64,000 bases of DNA, from assembly GCF_008274585.1 (NCBI RefSeq), contig NZ_VTRT01000005.1, positions 1 through 64,000 on the forward strand, given 5' to 3'. The notes below the pieces were generated by a model. That model made no database searches, was not told the DNA's origin, and saw only the letters and a program-made list of their open reading frames with translations. Shown one piece after another: positions 26,514 through 33,997 of this stretch; within the stretch, counting starts at the first letter, position 1, and each line of letters opens with the position of its first letter. Both the position numbers and the translations under genes were made by a program. This DNA comes from Pedobacter sp. BS3. Its GTDB lineage: Bacteria > Bacteroidota > Bacteroidia > Sphingobacteriales > Sphingobacteriaceae.

Positions 26514-27959
26514 ATGGCCCAGAAAGACGCATACATTGTTATCGATATAGGAACCGGTAACGTACGGGTTGCTGTAGTAACCGCTTCCGGTGAAATCCTT
26601 AGTATAGAACGCGAAAATGTTCATTATGAGAAGGATGAACAGTATCCTGAATCCATTTATTTTGATCCGGATGAGCTGTGGGATCAGATCATCCGCCTGG
26701 CAACAACCGCTTTAAGCCGTACGCCGGATGTGCGTATAAAAGCCTTAACGGCAACCAGCCAGCGTGAAGGTATTGTGCTGATAGGAAAAAATGGTGAATC
26801 GCTGATCGGGGAGCCTAATATTGACCATCGCGGACGCGAATGGGAAGATATCATAAAAGATAAAAGCCGCGTTTACCAGCTAACCGGCCGCTTCCCCACT
26901 TCCTTATTCTCAGCCTTAAAGCTGGTAGGAACCCGCGAAGCACGTAAGGATATCTGGGATAAATTTTCCACTTTTTTAAGCATCAGCGATTGGGTGCAAT
27001 ATAAGCTGAGCGGCATTGCCCGTTATGAGCACTCGCAGGCATCAGAAACGCTGTTGTATGATGTTGCCGCCAAAAACTGGTCGGACGAGTTGTGCGGAGT
27101 GTTTAATTTAAGCCCATCTATTTTACCGCAGTTACAAGCATCCGGTACTATTCTGGGCAAAATCACTGCCGAAAGCGCCGACCGGTTTGGAATAGCCGAT
27201 GACGCGGTTGTGGTTGTAGGTGGAGCCGATACACAACTGGCCATACGCAGCACCAACCCAACAACTGATGATATTGTGATTGTTTCGGGCACAACCACAC
27301 CCATTATTAAGCTGATAGATACGTACATTACCGATTCAAAAGAGCGCACCTGGACAAGCCGCCATACCGATGAAAACAGCTTCATCCTGGAAGCCAATGC
27401 CGGTGTAACGGGACTGAATTATCAGCGGCTTAAAGAGATATTTTATCCGAACGAAAGCTACGAAGTCATTGAAAAGGAACTTTCAGAAATGACACATTTT
27501 CAGTGTGTAGCCTCCCTGGGTTCTTTGCTGGCCGATGAAAAAGCGCCGCTAACCAAAGGTGGATTTATTTTCAATACGCCGGTATCGCATCAGCTAACCC
27601 GTGGCAGTTTTGTGTGGGCCACCTTATGGGATATTGCCTGCAGCATCAAAGAAAATTACCACAGTTTATGCGATGTAACCAATCACAGTTACGATTATAT
27701 CTGGGCCTGTGGTGGTGGCGTTCAAAGTCGCATATTGCGCCAATTCATTGCCAATTTGCTGAACAAAAAGATTAAAATCCGTGATAATTTCAGGCAATCA
27801 TCCGTAGTTGGCGGAGCCTATATCTGTAACGCTGCCTTAGGCGAAAAGGAACATTTTCCTGAAACCCTTGAGGTGGTTGAGCCCGAAAACCGCGATTATT
27901 ATACCTCGCTGTACAAAGAGTGGAAACATGCCCGGTCAACCTTTAAAAAAGTAGTTTAA
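26514..27959 (+). CDS. FGGY-family sugar kinase, LsrK-like
   Basis: 481 residues. VIDIGTGNVRVAVV at the N-terminus is the phosphate-binding loop of the actin-like ATPase fold, and ATSQREGIVL with NIDHRGREW resembles autoinducer-2 kinase and related FGGY kinases. The C-terminal ATP-binding signature is CGGGVQSRI. It would phosphorylate a small sugar or sugar alcohol using ATP. It overlaps the second kinase by one base (TAATG at 27957-27961), so both are co-translated. The pair is quite different in sequence, pointing to two substrates or steps and not a simple duplicate. Confidence 0.85.
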   Translation: MAQKDAYIVIDIGTGNVRVAVVTASGEILSIERENVHYEKDEQYPESIYFDPDELWDQIIRLATTALSRTPDVRIKALTATSQREGIVLIGKNGESLIGEPNIDHRGREWEDIIKDKSRVYQLTGRFPTSLFSALKLVGTREARKDIWDKFSTFLSISDWVQYKLSGIARYEHSQASETLLYDVAAKNWSDELCGVFNLSPSILPQLQASGTILGKITAESADRFGIADDAVVVVGGADTQLAIRSTNPTTDDIVIVSGTTTPIIKLIDTYITDSKERTWTSRHTDENSFILEANAGVTGLNYQRLKEIFYPNESYEVIEKELSEMTHFQCVASLGSLLADEKAPLTKGGFIFNTPVSHQLTRGSFVWATLWDIACSIKENYHSLCDVTNHSYDYIWACGGGVQSRILRQFIANLLNKKIKIRDNFRQSSVVGGAYICNAALGEKEHFPETLEVVEPENRDYYTSLYKEWKHARSTFKKVV

Positions 27960-29392
27960 TGGCCGATTGTTTTTTAGGAATTGATATCGGCACACAGGGT
28001 GCACGGGTAGTTTTACTGGATGAGCATGGAAATGTGCTGGGCAGCAGTGAGGAAGATTTTGCGTTAACCGGTGATTCCCGGGAAGAGCAATCGCCGGTAG
28101 TTTGGTGGGATTCCTGCCTGCGTTCGTTACAAACGGTATTGAAAGCGGCAGGAGCCGTAACGGTTAAAGCGGTATCGGTTACTTCTACCTCGGGTACGGT
28201 CATCCCGCTCGACGGGAATCATGAGCCTTTGCATAATGCCATCATGTACAGCGACAAACGCTCGGCAGAAGTGGCGAAATGGTGCAAGCAGGCAGCTGTG
28301 GATGCCGGTATTACCGGTTACCTGGGCTTTAATGCTTCCAGCGGACTTTCGAAGATGGTTTGGTTCGTGCAGCAATATCCCGAAAAAGCCAATCAGATAG
28401 CCTTGTGGATACATGCTGCCGATTTTGTTATCGGCAAGCTAAGCGGCCGTTACAACGTAACCGATTATACTAATGCGCTAAAATCGGGTTATGATGTGAA
28501 GAACGAGAATTGGCCCGCATACATTTATGAGCAGCTTCCGCTGAAAAAAGAGTGGCTGCAAATGGTAGTTCCCTCGGGCACGCCTATCGGGACAATTACG
28601 CCGGAGTTAGCCGGTTTATTGGGATTGAATAACGATGTTGTCGTGGTTGCCGGAATGACAGATGGCTGTGCATCGCAGGTGGCGTCGGGAGCGGTAAACC
28701 CCGGCGACTGGAACACCACCATCGGGACAACCTTAGTAGTGAAAGGTGTTACCCGCGAGGAAATTATTGACCCGGAAGACCGCTTATATTGTCATCGTCA
28801 TCCCGAAGGGTACTGGATGCCGGGCGGGGCCAGCAATACCGGTGCCGACTGGGTAAGCCAGGAATTTAGCGGGATGTTAGACGCTGTAAATGCCGAGGCC
28901 GCAACGTTGATTCCAACAGGATTAATGGCATATCCCTTACGGCAGGATGGTGAGCGGTTTCCGTTTATTGCACCTCAGGCGAGGGGTTTTGAGCCCGAAG
29001 GGTTAACGCCGGCAGAACGTTTTGCCGCCAATATGGAAGGCGTGGCTTATATTGAGCGCTACGCGTTTGAGCTGATTGAAAAGCTGTCGGGAGAAAAAGT
29101 AAATGCGGTGTACACTGCCGGCGGCGGTAGTAACAGCGATGTATGGCTGACTATCCGGAGTAATGTGCTCAACAAACCGGTTTATAAAATGAAGCATGTA
29201 ACCGGTGCGGTTGGGGCGGCTATATTGGCAGCATCTAAAACACGATTTAGCTCGCTTGGCGAAGCGACGGTCGCGTTAACGCAGATTGAAAAGGAAATCC
29301 ATCCCGACAGGGAATTAACACAGCGTTATCAAAAAGATTACTTACGTTTTGTAACGATGCTGGCAGAAAAGGGATATATTAATGATAAGTAA
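27959..29392 (+). CDS. FGGY-family carbohydrate kinase (ribulokinase/xylulokinase-like)
   Basis: 477 residues. LGIDIGTQGARVVLLD is the N-terminal ATP phosphate loop; SVTSTSGTVIPLD and MYSDKRS are substrate-lobe motifs; AGMTDGCASQ and TAGGGSNSDVW are C-terminal FGGY signatures. The region MPGGASNTGADWV resembles D-ribulose kinases of plants and cyanobacteria. Phosphorylation of a ketopentose made from an imported pentitol is a reasonable guess. The start codon overlaps the upstream stop by one base. It is the last gene of the permease operon. Confidence 0.83.
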   Translation: MADCFLGIDIGTQGARVVLLDEHGNVLGSSEEDFALTGDSREEQSPVVWWDSCLRSLQTVLKAAGAVTVKAVSVTSTSGTVIPLDGNHEPLHNAIMYSDKRSAEVAKWCKQAAVDAGITGYLGFNASSGLSKMVWFVQQYPEKANQIALWIHAADFVIGKLSGRYNVTDYTNALKSGYDVKNENWPAYIYEQLPLKKEWLQMVVPSGTPIGTITPELAGLLGLNNDVVVVAGMTDGCASQVASGAVNPGDWNTTIGTTLVVKGVTREEIIDPEDRLYCHRHPEGYWMPGGASNTGADWVSQEFSGMLDAVNAEAATLIPTGLMAYPLRQDGERFPFIAPQARGFEPEGLTPAERFAANMEGVAYIERYAFELIEKLSGEKVNAVYTAGGGSNSDVWLTIRSNVLNKPVYKMKHVTGAVGAAILAASKTRFSSLGEATVALTQIEKEIHPDRELTQRYQKDYLRFVTMLAEKGYINDK

Positions 29393-29415
29393 AAAGTAAC
29401 AATTCAACAGTAAAA

Positions 29416-29604
29416 ATCTGAGTTCGATTAATAGTCTTGCTCAAAGGCAGATTAACAAAGATTCGTCGTAACTTCTCGTTCCGAAATTTCGGGAACGAAA
29501 ATAGGAGCGTCATTGTCCCGAGACTTCGGGAAAGCGCTGGGTTTGAGCAATAGGGGGAAGCAATCTGTTAGTAAGCAGCCTAAATAACAATCGATTTCAG
29601 GTTA
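29416..29604. mobile_element. MITE-like element, short relative of the 40174-40598 element
   Basis: The left end CTGAGTTCGATTAATA (29418-29433) is the same as in the 40174-40598 element, and the right end CAATCGATTTCAGGTT (29588-29603) is an imperfect inverted copy, about 15 of 21 positions by eye. Inside, GTTCCGAAATTTCGGGAAC and CCGAGACTTCGGG are hairpins. It lies in the 365-bp gap 29393-29757, which also has two T-rich GAATTTTTACTTTT tracts before the next start. Confidence 0.6.
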
Positions 29605-29757
29605 AACAGTAAAAAGGCCCGGCATTGAGCCAGCGTGTTATCCGTTTCTGTCTTTTGAATTTTTACTTTTTTATGCGCACAGATTTATCCATGTATCAAT
29701 GATTTTAAACCGGTTATCTGTTTCTATTTTTTGAATTTTTACTTTTGAATTTTTTTT

Positions 29758-30357
29758 ATGCTTACTGTTTATTTATTACGTCACGGGGAAACACACTGGA
29801 ATGCCGACGGAAACCGTTATTGCGGTCGTACCGATATCGGGTTGACCGATAAGGGTAAGGCGCAGGCACAAACTGTACAAGAACAATTGAAAAATATTGC
29901 GTTTGACGCGATATATTCCTCTCCGCTTGAACGGGCGTACCAAACAGCCTTAACCGCAAGCGGAAATAAGGAAGTTATAAAAGATGAGCGCCTGATAGAA
30001 GCTGATTTTGGTACCTGGGAAGGTAAAACCCGTGAGGAATTTGTAGCCGAAAATCCGCAATACTGGGCCGATTGGTGTAATGACCCGGCAACGGCAAAAG
30101 CTGGTGGTACGGGCGAAACTGCTCTCGATGTAGTGACACGGGTTGATGATTTCTTTAACGAGATGCAAAAGAAATACCCATTAGGAACCATTTTGGTAGT
30201 GGCGCATAATGGTGTGAATCGCCTTTACATGGCCTGGAAACTGAGTATGGAGCTGAAAAATTATCGCCGGCTGGTACAGGAAAATTCATCAGTCACGCTG
30301 TTTAGCCTGGATGATCATGGGGAAATTGCTTTGAAAAAATTAAATAGTAAAGGATAG
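29758..30357 (+). CDS. Histidine phosphatase (phosphoglycerate mutase family)
   Basis: 199 residues. LLRHGET with H9 as the phosphoacceptor, then GRTDIGLTDKGKAQA, SSPLERAYQT and VVAHNGV (second catalytic His) are the branch-1 histidine phosphatase motifs. Length fits alpha-ribazole phosphatase/CobC and broad sugar-phosphate phosphatases. There are no cobalamin genes nearby, so a sugar-phosphate phosphatase tied to the FGGY kinase operon is more likely. No signal peptide. The ATG directly follows a T-rich tract GAATTTTTTTT. Confidence 0.82.
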   Translation: MLTVYLLRHGETHWNADGNRYCGRTDIGLTDKGKAQAQTVQEQLKNIAFDAIYSSPLERAYQTALTASGNKEVIKDERLIEADFGTWEGKTREEFVAENPQYWADWCNDPATAKAGGTGETALDVVTRVDDFFNEMQKKYPLGTILVVAHNGVNRLYMAWKLSMELKNYRRLVQENSSVTLFSLDDHGEIALKKLNSKG

Positions 30358-30404
30358 ATACCTCCGTTTGCTTCCAATACTAACTGCTAACTAAATTTAC
30401 TGCA

Positions 30405-31490
30405 ATGAAGAAAAAAATCATTCGCTTTTACCTTATCCTTATTACAGGATTGGTATTAACAGCAGGCGTTCATGCCCAGCAAAAGTACACGCCGCCGGCA
30501 TTAAGTAATCCCGATTCGTGGTCGATGATTTTGCTGCCGGATCCGCAAACGTATGTAAAGTTTGAGCGGAACCAGCCGATCTTTAACCTGATGACATCCT
30601 GGATTGGTGAGAATATTGACCCGCTGCACATTAAAATGGTGTTGTGCACCGGCGACCTGGTAGAGCATAATACTACCATAGATCTGGATCCGGGTAAAGC
30701 AAATCAATCCCCGGAAGCGCAATGGAAAGCTGTAGCTGCGGGTTTAGGCAAGCTGGATGGCAAAGTACCGTACGTAGCTGTAGCCGGTAATCATGATTAT
30801 GGTATTATTAAGCCTGCCGATGACCGGAAATCACATTACGGAACTTATTTCCCGGTAGATAAAAACCCGCTAAACAAAGCGATTTTACGTGAGATTGGCC
30901 TCAATGCCGAAGGCGTACCTACACTTGAAAACGCGGCGTATGAACTGATTTCGCCGCAAGGCAGAAAGTTTCTGGTACTGGCGCTTGAGTTTGCGCCCCG
31001 GAATGCTGTTATAGATTGGGCCAATAAGGTAGTGAACCAACCGAAGTATAAAGACCATACGGTGATTTTAATTACCCACTCATATATGCAGGCCGATAAT
31101 GAGCGCATAAAAAAGGAAAATTATAAAATTGCCGATGCCAATTATGGGGAAGATATCTGGCAAAAACTGGTAAAACCATCAAAAAATATTGAAATGGTTA
31201 TCGCCGGTCATATCGGCAAGCCCAATAACATGCGGGCGCATGTAGCTTTCCGTACCGATACCAACGCCGGAGGCAAAAAAGTACAGCAAATGGTATTTAA
31301 TGCACAGGCATTGGGTGGCGGCTGGTACGGAAATGGTGGTGATGGCTGGCTGCGTATCCTTGAATTTTTACCCGACGGCAAAACCGTAAAAGTAAAGACC
31401 TTTTCGCCGCTTTTTGCTATCTCACCAACTACGCAGCAGTTTGCATGGCGCACAGCGTCTTTTGACGAGTTTACGTTTACGCTTGATTAA
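30405..31490 (+). CDS. Secreted calcineurin-like metallophosphoesterase
   Basis: 361 residues, signal peptide to GVHAQ. Metal-binding motifs: LLPDPQTY (D46; the usual DxH appears as DPQ), GDLVEHN (D84), GNHD (129-131), THSY and GHIG. This makes an exported phosphomonoesterase or phosphodiesterase likely. It follows the histidine phosphatase by 47 bases. The Gln at position 48 in place of His occurs in some secreted members, so the protein is probably active. Confidence 0.83.
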   Translation: MKKKIIRFYLILITGLVLTAGVHAQQKYTPPALSNPDSWSMILLPDPQTYVKFERNQPIFNLMTSWIGENIDPLHIKMVLCTGDLVEHNTTIDLDPGKANQSPEAQWKAVAAGLGKLDGKVPYVAVAGNHDYGIIKPADDRKSHYGTYFPVDKNPLNKAILREIGLNAEGVPTLENAAYELISPQGRKFLVLALEFAPRNAVIDWANKVVNQPKYKDHTVILITHSYMQADNERIKKENYKIADANYGEDIWQKLVKPSKNIEMVIAGHIGKPNNMRAHVAFRTDTNAGGKKVQQMVFNAQALGGGWYGNGGDGWLRILEFLPDGKTVKVKTFSPLFAISPTTQQFAWRTASFDEFTFTLD

Positions 31491-31502
31491 TTAGAAGGGA
31501 TA

Positions 31503-31644
31503 GAAGAGGATGTCTAAAAGTATGCTATGGTCATCCTGAGCCTGTCGAAGGATTGATTCATCGTGGCTACAGGCGCTTCCCCCGAGAATTCGGGGTCAGC
31601 GTGACCGTAATTGATGGCTTCGTTGACTTTTAGACACCCTCTTC
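31503..31644. mobile_element. 142-bp MITE-like element with 19-bp inverted ends
   Basis: The left end GAAGAGGATGTCTAAAAGT (31503-31521) and the reverse complement of 31626-31644 differ at one base. The interior carries CATCCTGAGCCTGTCGAAGG and CCCCGAGAATTCGGGG hairpin DNA and no gene. ATA flanks both sides, a possible 3-bp target duplication. It lies between convergent metallophosphoesterase and TlpA-like genes. Confidence 0.75.
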
Positions 31645-31650
31645 ATAATA

Positions 31651-32262
31651 TCATTCAGTTATCAGCTTGTTTAAAAACTGATGAACCTTTGGCGAATTGT
31701 AATCGGCCATTCCCTCATGGCCAAAAACAATTTCTCCTTTTTTGTTGATGATAATTGTTGTGGGAAGGCTTCCCTGAAACAACTCCTCCGGAATTTTAGC
31801 TGCCGGAATATATACCGGAAGACTGAAATTACGCTTTTTCATAAAGGCAGAAGCTTTTTTCAGTGAGCCATCGGCATCAACCAGCATAAAAACAATGGAT
31901 GGATTGTTTTTGAATTTTTCATGCAGGGCATTAACCGATGGCATCTCGGCCATACATGGCGGACACCAGGTTGCCCAGAAATTCAAAAATATGACCTTAC
32001 CTCTTAAATCGGTCAGGTCGATTGCCGAGCCATCTTCGCCGGTAAAGGTCGCTGATGGTGCCACAGGCATGGCAATGGATTGGTCGGCTTGTTGCGATTC
32101 GCCGGTTTTGTCACTGTCGTTGACATCCGGATTAAATAATCCTGTTTTGATAAGTCCCTGCATAACAATGCCTTTTACTGTGGGACTGAAAGCCATGAGC
32201 ATAATGGCAATAAGCGTAATGATGAACCCTAAATTGGATCTTAAATATTTTTTGATCGTCAT
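31651..32262 (-). CDS. Membrane-anchored TlpA/ResA-like thioredoxin
   Basis: 203 residues. One N-terminal membrane segment (LGFIITLIAIMLMAFS) anchors a periplasmic thioredoxin fold. FWATWC100-P-P-C103 is the redox motif of TlpA/ResA family proteins, which reduce periplasmic disulfides, often in cytochrome or metalloprotein assembly. The residues VFMLVDADG after it fit the AhpC/TSA-type core. Start ATG 32262. The 128-residue membrane protein lies upstream on the same strand. Confidence 0.85.
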   Translation of the reverse strand: MTIKKYLRSNLGFIITLIAIMLMAFSPTVKGIVMQGLIKTGLFNPDVNDSDKTGESQQADQSIAMPVAPSATFTGEDGSAIDLTDLRGKVIFLNFWATWCPPCMAEMPSVNALHEKFKNNPSIVFMLVDADGSLKKASAFMKKRNFSLPVYIPAAKIPEELFQGSLPTTIIINKKGEIVFGHEGMADYNSPKVHQFLNKLITE

Positions 32263-32363
32263 GATTAATTGAATTTAATTGGGAAACAGATTTCCCTGAA
32301 TAACTTTTTATGTTACGTATTTACCTTTAAAAGATAATAGGTTGTGCTTAGCTTGGATAAGCT

Positions 32364-32750
32364 TCAGATTAATAATGTCTTATTTCTAAGGTATATGGGG
32401 ACTGTTGTTGGATTGTATAATCTTAATGAAAATCGTAACCGGTAAAAGCTCCTGAAGCAATGAATAAATAACGTGAAGGTTAATAAGACGCAAACCCATG
32501 GCAATGTTTGCTCTTGATTTTTAGCCGAGGTGACTTGCTTAATACATTCCTGTAATGTTATTACCTGCTTTTTTAAGATAGTGTGCTGTGATTGAGTGTG
32601 TGTCGCAGCGTTTTTATTAGCCAGCAGGTTATAAAGTCCTTTTTTAAAAGGGCATAAGGATACTAAGAACAGCGTGCTTAGCAGCGATACGGTTATTATC
32701 CGTATTGCGGAATTTTGTTTCACCTTTTTTGCCGGATAGAATTTCATCAC
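32364..32750 (-). CDS. Small membrane protein of unknown function
   Basis: 128 residues. Two hydrophobic stretches (IRIITVSLLSTLFLVSLCPF and WVCVLLTFTLFIHCF) flank a polar loop rich in Gln and Thr, suggesting a two-pass membrane protein. It lies 101 bases upstream of the TlpA-like gene on the same strand. I do not recognise a family. The reading frame is free of stops and starts with MMKF, but coding is less certain than for its neighbours. Confidence 0.5.
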   Translation of the reverse strand: MMKFYPAKKVKQNSAIRIITVSLLSTLFLVSLCPFKKGLYNLLANKNAATHTQSQHTILKKQVITLQECIKQVTSAKNQEQTLPWVCVLLTFTLFIHCFRSFYRLRFSLRLYNPTTVPIYLRNKTLLI

Positions 32751-32851
32751 AATATAAATGCAAGTTAAAGATTTAAAATCTTCAATAGAAGCACCGATGA
32801 TATTTTTATTGCAGGAAGACTTACTTTCTTGATTCTTGTCTCTTTTGTCTC

Positions 32852-33820
32852 CTACTTATCCCGGTCTATTAGCTGTTGGGCCAGTTGAAGCAGCGGCTGT
32901 TTACGTTCTGCCGGCAGCCGGATGGCCTGTAACGCCGCGAAAGCCTTATCGATGTACGTTTGCATCTCCTGTTCAGTTAATGCTCTGATGCTGTTATTAT
33001 TGTAAATGTCGGTTACGGCTTTAACTTTATGAATGGGATTACCGTGGTTTTCAAGCAGGTCGAGCTGTGCTACTTCTTCGGCAGATGCCTGCTCAAGCGT
33101 TTTGAGTAAAAGGAAGGTTTTTTTGTTTGCGATGATATCACCGCCTACTTGTTTGCCGAATTTCAGCGGATCGCCATATACATCGAGGATATCATCCTGC
33201 AACTGAAAAGCGATGCCCAGGTTTTCGCCAAACTGGTAGATCAGGTTTGCCTGGTCTTCATCAGCGCCGCCGATAATGGCGCCTATTTTCAATGCTCCGC
33301 CAAGAAGAACCGCCGTTTTAAGGCGTATCATGTTGATGTATTCACCGATGGTTACATTATCGCGTTGCTCAAACTCCATGTCCAGCTGCTGACCTTCGCA
33401 AACGCCCTGCGCTGTCGCGTTAAACGTATCAAGTACCGGTTTGAGATAGGCCGGTTCAGTTTCGGTGAGCAACTGGTTGGATAATACCATCATTACATCG
33501 CCGCTTAAAATGGCATTGTTAACGCCCCATTTTTCGTGAATGGTAGCTTTCCCACGACGCAGCGGGGCATTATCCATAATGTCATCATGCACCAGCGTGA
33601 AATTATGGAACACCTCAATAGCCAGCGACGCCTTAACGGCCTTGTTAACATCACCTCCAAACAGATCGGTAGCCATAAGTACCAGCACCGGCCGGATGCG
33701 CTTACCGCCCAGTTCTAAAATATAGTTGATAGGAGCGTATAAATTAGCCGGATGTGCGGGAAGTTGTATGGTTGTTAGCTGTTGTACAATAAGTTGCTGT
33801 AATTGTTCGGGAGTACACAT
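32852..33820 (-). CDS. Polyprenyl diphosphate synthase
   Basis: 322 residues. The first aspartate-rich motif is HDDIMDNAPLRRG (DDIMD at 79-83) and the second is QDDILDVYGD at about 207-212, the Mg2+-diphosphate sites of trans-isoprenyl diphosphate synthases. GGKRIRPVL matches the IPP-binding arginines. It makes a C15-C40 isoprenyl chain for quinones or carotenoids. Chain length cannot be told without modelling the residues before DDxxD. Upstream on the minus strand is a T-rich tract of repeated ACTTTT units before the ATG. Confidence 0.88.
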   Translation of the reverse strand: MCTPEQLQQLIVQQLTTIQLPAHPANLYAPINYILELGGKRIRPVLVLMATDLFGGDVNKAVKASLAIEVFHNFTLVHDDIMDNAPLRRGKATIHEKWGVNNAILSGDVMMVLSNQLLTETEPAYLKPVLDTFNATAQGVCEGQQLDMEFEQRDNVTIGEYINMIRLKTAVLLGGALKIGAIIGGADEDQANLIYQFGENLGIAFQLQDDILDVYGDPLKFGKQVGGDIIANKKTFLLLKTLEQASAEEVAQLDLLENHGNPIHKVKAVTDIYNNNSIRALTEQEMQTYIDKAFAALQAIRLPAERKQPLLQLAQQLIDRDK

Positions 33821-33997
33821 GACACGTTGAAAGTGAAAAGTTTAGAGTTAAAAGTTTGGGCCGCTTGGTTTTTTGAACGTCTGAATGGGAACCACGATGA
33901 TAGTATTGTAAAGTGAACTATAAACTGATATTAAATTCGCTTTTATGTTATTTATTTCAAGGTAGTTGGAGATTTTTGACTTTTGATTTTTTACTTC

